Positions 44,413 through 54,470 of a stretch of DNA of 64,000 nucleotides are shown here, one piece after another. Source of the stretch: Adenophora triphylla var. japonica (lineage: Eukaryota > Streptophyta > Magnoliopsida > Asterales > Campanulaceae); assembly GCA_022495995.1 (NCBI GenBank), contig JAFEMH010000165.1, forward strand, positions 372,001 to 436,000. Reading direction: 5' to 3'. Every line of letters starts with the position of its first letter. The first letter of the stretch is position 1. Below the pieces are notes generated by a model. It saw only the letters and a list, made by a program, of their open reading frames with translations, was not told the DNA's origin and made no database searches. The position numbers were made by a program, and so were the translations under genes.

Positions 44413-45242
44413 AGCTACACGATCCAAATCCAACGTGAGTGCCGCTGACTTGATGGCCGCTGCTAAGGCAAAGAAAGTTGCCAAGAAGGAAAGTAAACCT
44501 CCAACTCCAATGTCCATGGCCTCTAGCTCAGATTTGAATGCTTCTAAGAAAAAGGCGGAAGTGAAGAAAAGGAAGCTATCCGAAACCGAGGCTACGGATG
44601 GGAATGAGACTTGTGACATGGGGACATCAAGAAAAAAGTTAAAGGATGCTATAGCCTGCTTTGTTGACAAGGTAAAATGAGAAAACCTGAACCTTGCCCA
44701 TGATTTTTGATGAAATGCTAACATTTCTTTTTACTTAGGTTGCGGATATCATGTGCCCTATCATGGACCAGCTTGATGCTGTGAAAATCAAGGCAGCCAG
44801 GCATAATCACGAAGCTGAGGAATACAAGAAGCAAGCCACCAAGAATGCTGAGGAGATTGAGAAGTTGAAGAAAAATCTTGAAGCTGAAAAGAAGGAGTTG
44901 GAAGTTGTTAAGGCCGAGAAAGTGAAGGAACATGAAGCCCATGAGAAGGAATTTGATGCCGCGAAGAAAGATTTCACGTTTAATGCCACCAAAGTGGTGT
45001 TTGAAGCCAGGATTGAACTTATGGAAGAGTACAAGAATGGGCTGGCTCCGGATTGGGATGTGGAAGCTGAGAAAAGGGCTTTGGAAGATTTCATTGGTGA
45101 GCCGGTAGATGCAGAGGAAGTGAATTCTGCGGCTCTGGAAGCTCTAGTTGAGGATACTGATAGGACCTTGAGTACCCTAGTGGTGGCTCAGAATGGTCAA
45201 GGGGAGAATACAACACCGGCGGCAGCAGGCCAGGAAGTTTGA
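44413..45242 (+). CDS. Antisense ORF of element C, spliced coiled-coil protein, 3' exons
   Basis: This is coding-like sequence opposite to element C. An acceptor-like TTGTTGTAG precedes 44413. The first exon runs to 44671 (AAG/GTAAAA), the intron 44672-44738 ends TTACTTAG, and the last exon 44739-45242 ends in TGA. Splicing is phase 0 and leaves the frame open. The first exon is Lys/Ser-rich and nuclear-signal-like (KKRKLSE, SRKKLKD). The second is a long coiled coil (EEIEKLKKNLEAEKKELEVV) followed by an acidic tail. The arrangement resembles the C-terminal half of the putative gypsy-type transposon proteins carried by Tat elements. The 5' exons would lie to the left but are replaced by element B. 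No function is known. Confidence 0.6.
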
Positions 45243-45742
45243 AAAACATTTTAAAACTTTGGGTATTTTGGATGAACAAAAACAATTTTTGCTTTATTTG
45301 TGTACCTCTGTTGGTACAACAAATGGGGGGAGTGTCCCCAAAAACAAGGTTTTTAGTTTGTAATGGCTCATAAGAGCCGAGACAATTTATTTGGGGGTAC
45401 TAGGTTGGTCTAGTACTCCAAGCTTTTTTAGGGTTTTAGGGACTTGTTGGCTTACCCAATTGTCCTTGAGTTGCGAAAAATCTTTTGAAAAACACTTAAT
45501 GGTTTTTTAGCAAAGTATTTTATGTCTTTAGGAGACGTTTGTTTGTTCTTTGGATAACATGTAAATGTTATAAACCGTAGGTAACATGAAAATGTTACAA
45601 CCAATAGTTCACAACTTGAAGAAGTGTGAAAACGTGCGCCCAGGCGAAGGTGTCGAAACCTTAATTCTTAAGAAAAGATGAATATCTTTTAACCATAAGT
45701 ACCTTTGATCAGAGGTAAATCGTTTGAAGAGATAGAACAAGT

Positions 45743-46232
45743 ATCAGCCGTCCTGGCGTGTCAACAAGTTCTATCCTTCTCCAGCTAGAATTCCAACATG
45801 TATCAGCCGTACTGGCGTGTCAACATGTTGAAATTTTCTTCCTCAGGTTCAAACACGTATCAGCCGTACTGGCGTGTCAACATGCTTGACCTACTCCCGC
45901 TTAGGTCTCAACAAGTATCAGCCGTACTGGCGTGTCAACATGTTGAACTTTGTCTTCCTCAGGCTCAAAACATGTATCAGCCGTACTGGCGTGTCAACAT
46001 GCTTGACCTGCTCCTGCTTAGGTCTCAACAAGTATCAGCCGTACTGGCGTGTCAACATGTTGAACTTTGTCTTCCTCAGGCTCAAAACATGTATCAGCCG
46101 TACTGGCGTGTCAACATGTTGAACTTTGTCTTCCTCAGGCTCAAAACATGTATCAGCCGTACTGGCGTGTCAACATGTTTGTCCTGTTCCAGCTTAGGTC
46201 TCAACAAGTATCAGCCGTACTGGCGTGTCAAC
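45743..46232 (+). repeat. ~58-bp tandem array, nine copies, in element C
   Basis: Each unit holds GTATCAGCCGTACTGGCGTG followed by TCAACATG and a variable CTTCCTCAGG or CTTAGGTC linker. The array lies between integrase and the antisense ORF, the 3' untranslated region of the element. The apparent ORFs across it are repeat artefacts. Confidence 0.92.
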
Positions 46233-46432
46233 ATGTTGAGCCTACTCCATTTGCTCAAGTTGCACCTCGCAAAACAGATTTATGTTAGGGTTGGGCGTTA
46301 GCGTAGCTAACGCCCCTCCGATGCTTAAGTTAGTAAGGATTCTCCACAAAAATTAACAACTTGAAATATACGAATGAATTTGACAACTAAAAATAAATCG
46401 TACCTGAGAAGTCTAGTTGCAAATAACTGGAC

Positions 46433-48460
46433 TTACATGAAATAAAGTTTCAAGTGGATGGCGTTCCAACTTCTAGGGATCCTATCTCCAATTGGGGTTG
46501 ACAACCAGTACGCACCTTTGCCAGCTTCAGCGTCGATGAGATATGGTCCTTCCCACTTGGGGGCTAACTTACCTGCATTCAATTCTCTTGTATTTTGAAA
46601 TACTTTTCTTAAAACTAAATCACCAACCTGGAACCTTCTGACTCTGATATTTTTGTTGTAGGATCTTGCAATTCGTTGTTGATAAGCCGCCATCCTTATC
46701 TTGGCTAAATCCCTGATCTCATCAATTGTATCTAAATCTTGAGTTAGGAAAAGATTGTTTTCATCTTGAGTTAATAAGCCATACCTTCTTTGTTGGGATC
46801 GTTACTTCAACCGGAATTACAAACTTTCCGCCCCATATACCAATGAATATGGAGTTCTACCTGTGGCTCCTTTTGTGGTAGTCCTATCTGCCCAAAGTAC
46901 AAGTGGTAACTCTTCAACCCATTTTCCCTTCTTTTGGTCTAGACGCTTCTTCAAGTTGTTGATGATCAACTTGTTGCTTGATTCAGCTTGGCCATTGGCT
47001 TGAGGGTGGACAGGTGTAGACATGATCAACTTGATGCCCCAGCGAGTACAAAAATCCCTGGTCTTCTTACTTATAAATTGTGACCCGTTGTCACATATAA
47101 TCTCTGATGGCACACCAAACCTGCTAATTATATTTTTCTTTAGAAATGAGATTACCTCCTTATCTCTCACCTATACATAAGCTTCTGCTTCGATCCACTT
47201 TGAGAAATAATCGGTTAATGCCAATATGAACACCTTGCCTCCGGGAGCCTTAGGCAACTTGCCTACAATGTCCATGCCCCACTGCATGAAAGGCCAAGAT
47301 GGGACTATAGAATGTAAAGGCTCAGCAGGTTGATGCAAGATGTTACTGTGTCTTAGGCAGGCATCACACTTTTGTACATAGCTCATAGCATCTTGACGCA
47401 TGGTTGGCCAATAGTATCCTGTCTTGAGGGCCTTCGACGCCAGTGCTTTCCCACCAGAATGGTTCCCACAAATTCCTTCGTGGATTTCTTTGAGTACTAG
47501 TTCTACTTGCTCATTATCGACACACCTCAAATAATGTCCTGCAAAAGACCTCTTGAATAGCACATTATCTATCAAAACAAAAGTAGAAGTACGAATCTTA
47601 AAAGATCTAACATTCTTAACATCGGGTGGAGTAGTTCCAAGTTGAAGGAACTCAATTACAGGTTGGGTCCAAGAAGGTTTAGCATCTTGTGCCCCAGTAG
47701 GTGGAGTAACCACTTGAGTTTCCTCAACTTGGTCTATTGCCGGGTGCTTAACATAAATGATGGGGATATTAGTATGCAACATTGATTTGCAAGTTGAACC
47801 CAAGTTGGCCAAGGCGTCCGCTTCTGCGTTCTCTTCTCTAGGGACCTGTTCCAAAGAGAATGATAGAAATTTCGAAGCTAAGGCCTTAACCTGTTGGAGG
47901 TACAGAGTCATCTTGGAATGCTTCGCCATATAACTGCCATTAAAATGGTTAGCTAGTAGTTGAGAGTCAACAAATACATTTAAATGTGTAATATTCAAAC
48001 TTAAAGCTGTAGTTAAACCCATGATTAGGGCTTCATACTCAGCTTCGTTATTTGTTGCACTGAATTCACAAGATACAGCTTGAGGTATGATATCACCTTG
48101 AGGGGACTTCAAGATTATTCCCAAACCAATCCCTTTAGAATTTGAAGCTCCATCGGTATACAATGTCCAAAATCTAGGAACAGTTTTACCTTCAAGTTGT
48201 TGCACTTCCAGTTCTACCTCAGGCTGCAAACTTGGACTGAAGTCAGCTACGAAATCGGCTAGGGCCTGCGATTTGATGGCTGTTCTTGGCTCGTACGAAA
48301 TGTCATACGTGCTCAACTTGACTGACCACTTGGCCAACCTGCCCGACATCTCTGGCGTTCTCAACACATTTCTCATAGGATAATTAGTTCTAACAGTTAT
48401 GGAATGTGTTTCAAAATAATGACGTAGTTTGGTAGCAGCAGTAGTTAAGGCTAATATCAA
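46433..48460 (-). pseudogene. Element C pol, downstream part: RNase H modules and integrase
   Basis: The frame resumes at the left border of the virus insertion with LILALTTAATKLRHYF, the end of the Ty3 RNase H/connection region. Next is a second, archaeal-type RNase H (LYTDGASNSKGIGLG, NNEAEYEALI, FVDSQLLANH, ENAEADALA), the hallmark of Tat elements. Integrase follows: an HHCC finger (HEGICGNHSGG to KCDACLRH), core Asp residues in WGMDIVGK and CDNGSQF, the Glu in GQAESSNK, and the C-terminal GDLVLRK...WEGPYLI. A stop falls near 47168 and further breaks lie near 46700-46815. It is therefore a relic, but all integrase catalytic residues can be seen. Confidence 0.9.
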
Positions 48461-50168
48461 TTTTTCAACAGGAGATATTACACTAGGAAATAACTTCTGT
48501 AGACTTTATGAGCCTTTTGCTCAATATAAAGACACTATAACTTTTCATAAAAAAGATATAGCAATCAGCATTAAGAAAATAAATAAAGCCTATTTTCATG
48601 GGCAAGAAGGATTTTTATCAAGCAAAAAATTAGGAACAACACTTCCAACACCTAACCCTGAAAATATTACACCTATCACTGATCCTGATAGTTATAATAT
48701 TTCCACTCTTGTAGAGGGGGAAGTAGAGGAAAACTCCCTCGAACAAATTTACTCACTACAAAACATAGAAAATCTACTTGACAGAGTATGTTCTGAACAC
48801 CCTCTAGATGAAAGAATCAATAAAAGCAAATTTACAGCCCACATAGAATTATTAGACTCTAACAAAATTATAAAAACAAAGCCCATGCAATATTCTCCAC
48901 AAGACCGAGAAGAGTTTAGAAAACAAATTGATGAATTATTAGAATTAAAAGTAATAAGAAAGACTAAGAGTCCTCATTTCTCTCCAGCATTCATGGTAAA
49001 TAAATACTCAGAACAAAAAAGAGGAAAAAAGAGAATGGTTGTAAACTACAAAATGCTAAATGACCATACCAAAGGAGATGGATATCTTCTACCCAATAAA
49101 GAACAATTACTTCAGAGAATTGGAGGAAAAAATTATTATAGCAGCTTTGACTGTAAGTCAGGCTTTTGGCAAGTGAGACTAACAGAAAGCTCTATTGAAC
49201 TTACTGCATTCACGTGCCCTCAAGGACATTTTGAATGGATAGTTATGCCATTTGGCTTAAAACAAGCACCCTCTATATTCCAAAGACATATGGATGAAAG
49301 TCTTTCAAATGACTTCTCTAATTATTGCGCCGTGTACGTAGATGATATTATTGTCTTTTCTGAAACAGAAAAACAACACGAAGAACACGTCACTAATGTA
49401 TTACAAAGATGTATAGACTATGGTATAGTCTTAAGCAAAAAGAAGGCCCAACTATGCAAGGCCCAAATAAACTTTCTTGGGCTCACTATTGACCGAGGAA
49501 AACTCATCTTACAAAAACATATAGGAATCCACATTAGTGAATTCCCAGACCAACTACAAGATAGAAAAACAGTAGAAAGATTTCTTGGACTACTTAATTA
49601 TATTTCAGGATATTATCCAAAAATTGCTAGTCTTAGACATCCCCTACAAATAAAACTAAAAAAGGAAATAAAATGGTCTTGGACTGACCAAGATACAGAA
49701 ACTGTAAGAAAAATCAAAGGGCAAGTAAAAACTCTCCCTGATCTTTATAATCCAAGTCCTGAAGACAAACCCATCATTGAATGCGATGCATCTGATCTAT
49801 ATTGGGGAGGAGTATTAAAGGCACTCACTCCGAATAATCAAGAATTAATATGTAGATATTCATCTGGGACATTTAAACCAGCTGAAACTAGATACCATAG
49901 TAATGAAAAAGAGATTCTTTCTCTAATAAAAACTATTAAAGCCTTTAAAGTGTACTTACTCCCATATAAATTCCTGGTTAGAACTGATAATAAGAACGTA
50001 TCTTATTTTATAAGAACAACTATTATAGGAGATTACAAACAAGCCAGACTGGTAAGATGGCAACAATGGCTAAATTATTATGACTTTGAGATAGAACATA
50101 TATCTGGAACAAAAAATGTACTCGCTGACATTATGACAAGAGAATTTGCAGGTTCCAAGAACAGCTGA
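48461..50168 (+). pseudogene. Caulimovirid polymerase (end of protease, RT, RNase H), 5' truncated
   Basis: The frame is open from the left junction to the stop at 50166-50168; an in-frame ATG at 48429 belongs to element C, not the virus. The first ~25 viral residues match the end of the viral aspartic protease (GNNFCRLYEPF). RT follows, with YVDD at 49335-49346 and the MPFGLKQAP block just before it, then RNase H (IIECDASD near 49770 and later conserved acidic residues, to about 50130). In a living virus this enzyme copies pregenomic RNA into DNA. No premature stop is present in the 569 viral codons, so this part is well preserved. The first three quarters of the protease and everything upstream are missing. 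The next gene starts 6 bases after the stop. Confidence 0.92.
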
Positions 50169-50174
50169 GCTAGG

Positions 50175-51627
50175 ATGAGCACAAGAGAAGACATAGAAGA
50201 CCAGATATTACAATTAAAAGGAGAAATCCTAGAAAAAGAGACACAATTAAGGAAACTCGAACGTATATATGGTAAGATGAAAGAAGGAGACCTAACTCCA
50301 AACAGTGTAACATCCTCTATATGCAACGAGGATAATGTATCCCATAGTAAGGGAAATTGCGAAAGCAAGAACTTAGAGACAGCAGTCTCAAAATCTCTTA
50401 TAGAGATTAATATGGCTCATAATAAGAGCCTAATAACACCTCTTGAAGGTATATTTCGTTCAAAAGAACATCCGACACAGTCTTCGGAAAATAAGACTAC
50501 AGGGGAAATCTCTTTTTCTCCCCAAACCAAAAGAGTTTCTAAATATTATGTACTTTATTCAGGCCCTAACCAAGGTATCTATACCGAATGGGCAAAGATT
50601 GCTCCTTTAATATCAAATAATCATCACCAGTCTTTCAGTGACCCAGAAGAAGCTCAAAGAGCCTTTTTTAATTACAGAAAAACATTGACCCTCAATGACC
50701 AAAAAACATATAGCCAAATGATTCAGTCAAAACCTTTGACCGGTATCAAAACACCAAGTGTTAACTCCTAAAGCTCCGTAACCAAGGTCACAAGTTCCAG
50801 AAACCATAAGAAACAGGATTAATAGATCCAAGATGGTCCTTCATGAGGAAATTAGTTCCATTAATAAAGAAAGGTATTTTCATTATTTTAATATGGCAGA
50901 AGCCTCTGACGAAGATAAAGAACAATGTTTCTTCACCATTGATAAGAAAAGAATTTCTTTATATGCCTTCTTTGAAAAAGCCAAACCAGAAATGGTTAAA
51001 GAGGTCTACGACTGTGGACTATTACATATGGTTTATCCAAGCAACAATTTAATTGAATTAAGCTTGCTACCTAAGCCAATTTTTCATGCAATAAAGAATT
51101 TCCGAACAAAAGTTGTTGGTGCCGGAGATCGAGACATCTATGTCAAAATAACTAGCTCTTTGCTAGATTGGGATGAAGAAGAATATTTCCTTCCATATCA
51201 TTGGATCGAGGTAGGATTATCAATAAAAGATGTAAGGTACGAGATGCCTCAAGCAAGAAAAGTCACTGAAGATGTAGAAGAATTAACAAAAGCCTTAAGG
51301 CCCTCAAGATTAAGGAATGTATATACGAAATATACTGAGATTTTCTCAGATAGCAAAAAGAGAGTAAATTACTGTAATGAAAAGGTTGTAGTAATATCCA
51401 ATTTCTCAAATGTAATAACTCCTAATGAACTGGAGAACATAGCCACAAATGAAGCAAGCTTCCTAGATGGAAAACTCAAAGTTTCGGAGCAGACAAGAAG
51501 ACAATGGTGCTTGGTATCCCCACCAGACCACATGTGCAATTATTGCATCAACAATAGTCAAGAAAGGCGGAAAGCTAGAGATAATGACTCAAATTCCACT
51601 GACTCGTTCTATGGAGAAGAGATGTAG
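50175..51627 (+). pseudogene. Caulimovirid transactivator/viroplasmin gene, frameshifted
   Basis: Two ORFs, 50175-50771 (198 codons) and 50833-51627 (264 codons), lie in different frames. The first has an N-terminal coiled coil and then the short RNase H1-like hybrid-binding fold of the Cauli_VI family (YYVLYSGPNQGIYTEW). The second resembles the central and C-terminal part of the inclusion-body/translational transactivator protein, including a late Cys-rich segment (CNYCIN). Their order and combined length fit one transactivator gene. In living viruses it allows translation of polycistronic RNA and builds viroplasms. The frame of the second ORF is open from 50782, so a single small indel near 50770 would explain the break. 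Two genuine separate ORFs are a less likely alternative. Confidence 0.8.
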
Positions 51628-51691
51628 ACAGATTTTGTCACAAAGCGTCGGCTGAAAATAATCTTTATGATAAAGAAATGAAAAGAATTGT

Positions 51692-51870
51692 AAGAGGCCT
51701 ACGTGCCCACTTTTTCTTTTAGACCTACGCGTCTATTTTTACTTTCTTGTTTTTCCTTTAGACCTACGCGTCTACTTTTACTTTCTTGTCAGGCACCTTA
51801 TCTTGCCTTTTTATTTTATGTTTAAGTCCATAGCTTAAAATCCGCCGTCCTTCACCTATAAAGGGGGGCT
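51692..51870 (+). promoter_or_regulatory. Putative pregenomic RNA promoter with 33-bp direct repeats
   Basis: Two 33-bp copies that differ at one base lie at 51718-51750 and 51757-51789; each contains AGACCTACGCGTCTA. A weaker third copy is near 51692. A TATA box (CTATAAAGG) follows at about 51856-51864. This is the intergenic position of the 35S-type promoter in caulimovirids, right after the transactivator gene. Confidence 0.65.
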
Positions 51871-52064
51871 TTGTAAATTGTATTAGGGGAGCGAAAATGA
51901 ATTGAGAAGTTTTTCTCTTAAACATCATTGTTCAAGTGTTAGAAAGTTTTCTACACACAAAAAAGTGAGAAGTGCAATCCGCGGGCAGTCATACACTGTG
52001 GCAAAGAGGCAATTCGAAGTTTTACAATTATCCAAACCTACCCAGGTAATCTACTTATCCAAAA

Positions 52065-52343
52065 ATGCTTTGGACAAATAGAAATCTAAATAATATAGAA
52101 TATCTTAACTATTTGATAAAAAGTATGTATGATACTGAAGAAATTATAATAAAATATAATATTAGTCCACTTGCTATGCAACTTGTAATTTATAATTTTG
52201 AAGAATATCTTCAATATGAAGGAATATATGTAAATCAAAGGAAAATAGCCAAAGGATATCTAAGGAGATCTGTTCAGATCCTAAAGAAACATCTACCTCC
52301 TGGAATGAAAATCTCTACGAAATATCTTTCTTACTTATTATAA
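52065..52343 (+). CDS. Small viral ORF a, 92 aa, unknown function
   Basis: The ORF starts at ATG 52065, about 200 bp after the putative promoter TATA box. It contains NIEYLNYLIKSMYD and NFEEYLQYEG followed by VNQRKIAKGYL. It aligns with the next ORF along most of its length, so the two arose by duplication. A donor-like CCCAGGTAATC lies just upstream at about 52040-52050. It is too long and too conserved against its neighbour to be a chance ORF. I do not recognise the family. Caulimoviruses have a small ORF VII of similar size and position, but I cannot show homology. Confidence 0.6.
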   Translation: MLWTNRNLNNIEYLNYLIKSMYDTEEIIIKYNISPLAMQLVIYNFEEYLQYEGIYVNQRKIAKGYLRRSVQILKKHLPPGMKISTKYLSYLL

Positions 52344-52400
52344 AGACTTTATCTATAGTTGTGTTTCACTTTATCTTTTATAAAATACATTTTCTATAAA

Positions 52401-52658
52401 ATGTGTTCTTGGAAACGTTTTCACCCAAATAATATAGAATACTTAGAATTTATGAGAAAATATATGAAGGTTAACATTTATCTCACTGAGAAGTATGGAT
52501 TTAGTGAACATATGACTAGATCAATTATTAAAAAATTTGAAGAATATATATCATGCGATTGCGTTTATATCCACCAAAAAAGAGAAGCTAGGAGTTTTCT
52601 TCAACAAACCCAACGATTTTATGACAAATATTCCCAAACAGATTCAAATATTTTATGA
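52401..52658 (+). CDS. Small viral ORF b, 85 aa, paralogue of ORF a
   Basis: From ATG 52401 (MCSWKRFHPNNIEYLEFM) to a stop at 52656-52658. The matching blocks with ORF a are NIEYL, KY, FEEY, the VY-I/V-Q-K/R segment and a final helix. The stop overlaps the ATG of the next ORF (ATGA), the coupling typical of caulimovirid polycistronic RNA. The function is unknown. Confidence 0.6.
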   Translation: MCSWKRFHPNNIEYLEFMRKYMKVNIYLTEKYGFSEHMTRSIIKKFEEYISCDCVYIHQKREARSFLQQTQRFYDKYSQTDSNIL

Positions 52659-52778
52659 AAAATAACAAAAACAAACTTCGAAGTGAACTTCGTAACAAAA
52701 ATTATAAAGAAAGTCGTAAGAAATATAAGCCAAAAAAATATGGTATCAAAGCCTGTACCCTCGCCGGTAACGGATCTA
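52655..52778 (+). pseudogene. Start of a third viral ORF, truncated by the right junction
   Basis: ATG 52655 overlaps the stop of ORF b by the sequence ATGA. The 41 codons that remain are very basic (MKNNKNKLRSELRNKN). They run through the PBS-like site and into the junction with element C. Too little is left to assign a family; a movement or virion-associated protein would fit the gene order. Confidence 0.5.
52741..52753 (+). other. Initiator-Met-tRNA primer-like site of the virus segment
   Basis: TGGTATCAAAGCC differs by one base from the caulimovirid primer site TGGTATCAGAGCC. It falls within the third small ORF rather than in a non-coding leader, about 880 bp after the TATA box. Confidence 0.55.
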
Positions 52779-53850
52779 TGTCTGAAGGCTGCCTCATGTT
52801 GGTCAGTCCATTGAAAGAGTTTGTTTTTTCTTAATACTTCGTAGAATAACCTGCACTTATCAGATGATTTGGATATAAATCTATTCAAAGCAGCTACTCT
52901 ACCTGTTAACCTTTGTACGTCCTTGATGTTCTTAGGGGATTCCAAGTTGAGAATGGCTTTGATTTGTTCGGGACTTGCTTCGATTCCCCTCTTGGTCACC
53001 ATATATCCCAAGAATTTACCTGCTCTAACACCGAAGTTGCACTTCGCCGGATTGAGCTTCATGTTGAAGGCTTTCAAGATGTTGAATGCCTCAGCAAGGT
53101 GCTCCACATGATCTTCAATGTGCTTGGATTTGACCACCATATCGTCTATGTAGACCTCCATCGTCTTGCCAAGTTGGTCTTTGAACATTTTGTTCACTAA
53201 CCTTTGATAGGTTGCCCCTGCATTTTTAAGACCAAAGGGCATAGAAATATAACAATATATACCTTCTGGAGTCATGAATGCCGTATCTTCTTGGTCCAAG
53301 ACTCCATTTGAATTTGTTGATACCCGGAAGATGCATCCATGAATGTCAAGATGTCGTGGCCAGCTGTCTCATCAACTAGAGAATCAATATGAGGGAGAGG
53401 GAATGGATCCTTCGGACAGGCCTTGTTCAAGTCGGTGAAGTCCACGCATACTCGCCACTTGCCATTCTTCTTCTCCACCACTACAACGTTAGCCAACCAC
53501 CTTGGGTACTTAACTTCTCTGATCATCTTGGACTTCAGAAGCCTCTCAACTTCATCCTTTATGATCCGGTTCCGCTCCCGGGCGAACTTCCTTCTTTTGA
53601 CGGACGGGACGGATGGTCGGATCGATGTTCAACTTGTGAGTGATGATGTCCTTTCTTATCCCTGTCATGTCTTCATGCTTCCAAGCAAAACAACATTTCG
53701 ACTTTTCAGAACTCGATCAGCTCCTCTTCGATTTCGGACGGTAGGTCTATCCCAACTTGCACTTGGGCCTCAGGATTTGATGCATCAACAGGAACGCTTT
53801 TTGTATCGTGCTCCACTGCTTCAAGAATGTCCTGGGCCTTTTTCTTTAAT
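52779..53850 (-). pseudogene. Element C reverse transcriptase, cut by the virus insertion
   Basis: On the minus strand this gives MIREVKYPRWLANVVVVEKK, KWRVCVDFTDLNKACPKD, and after a frameshift near 53290 the motif GLKNAGATYQRLV. The catalytic YIDD is at 53141-53152, and the frame ends at QWTDQHEAAF near 52780, where viral DNA begins. These are the standard Ty3 RT blocks in order. The connection domain and first RNase H that should follow are missing or displaced to the left of the virus segment. Confidence 0.9.
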
Positions 53851-53852
53851 TG

Positions 53853-54470
53853 CTATGCTTGCCGAGGGGTCGAGCTTGCTTTCATGTTGACCTTGTAGCA
53901 TTCTTTAGAGACTTCTTTGGTTTCCTTCAACTTGGCAACTCCCCAAGGTGTTGGAAACTTGACGCATTGATGGTAAGTTGATGGCACGGCCTTCATGTTG
54001 TGGATCCAAGGGCTTCCCAATATAACATTGTACGAGGAAGAGCACTCAATCACACAAAACCTCTCCATGGAATTCATACCCTCTAGGTAGATGGGCAACT
54101 TGATCTCTCCGACCGTTTGCTTCACCTCACCACCGAACCCTACCAAGACGGATGAATTCTTCACCACTTCTGGACGAGGGATGCCCATATCTTCAAGAGC
54201 ATGAGTGAAGATGATGTTGACCGAGCTGCCACCATCGATCAGAATCCGCTTGACCACACAATTAGCAATCCGCACCCGAACAACTAGACCATCATGATGA
54301 GGGTCCAACGTGTTGTCCTTATCTTCATCTTCGAAGAAATGATATGACCATCTCGTGAAGTCACGACGCCTTGAAGGCAATTCTCGATTGATCTTCCTTA
54401 GAGCTTTTGGCATGACGCTTGGCAGCAGAGTAAGTTGTGCCGCAAATATGAGACCCACCTGAAATAACAT
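53853..54470 (-). pseudogene. Element C aspartic protease
   Basis: A pepsin-type retroelement protease with the active-site segment ILIDGGSSVNIIF and the later VILGSPWIH. DGGSS in place of DTGSS is common in Tat and Athila elements. It is offset from gag by a frameshift near 54400. The frame ends near 53853 and RT is in another frame, so the polyprotein is broken. Confidence 0.85.

Larger units (their letters stand above)
48461..52778 (+). mobile_element. Endogenous pararetrovirus (Caulimoviridae) segment inside element C
   Basis: About 4.3 kb on the plus strand, running from the end of a viral protease through RT-RNase H, a transactivator-type gene, a promoter region, two small ORFs and the start of a third. 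It interrupts element C between the RT (HEAAF, near 52780) and LILALTT (48460). Roughly 60-70 codons of element C are missing at the site. There are no LTRs and no integrase. The transactivator gene and gene order place it in Caulimoviridae, whose DNA enters plant genomes by illegitimate recombination. Movement, coat protein and most of the protease are absent, and the transactivator is frameshifted, so it is an inactive fossil. Confidence 0.92.

Noticed and set aside
45798..46301. Periodic ORF with YQPYWRVNML repeats, like a repeat protein
   Set aside because: It is an artefact of the ~58-bp DNA tandem array in the 3' region of element C. No start context or homology supports it.
48429..48460. 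ATG at 48429 as the start of the viral polymerase
   Set aside because: The first ten codons are the reverse strand of element C RNase H sequence. The viral part begins at about 48461 and is truncated, so this is a chance fusion.
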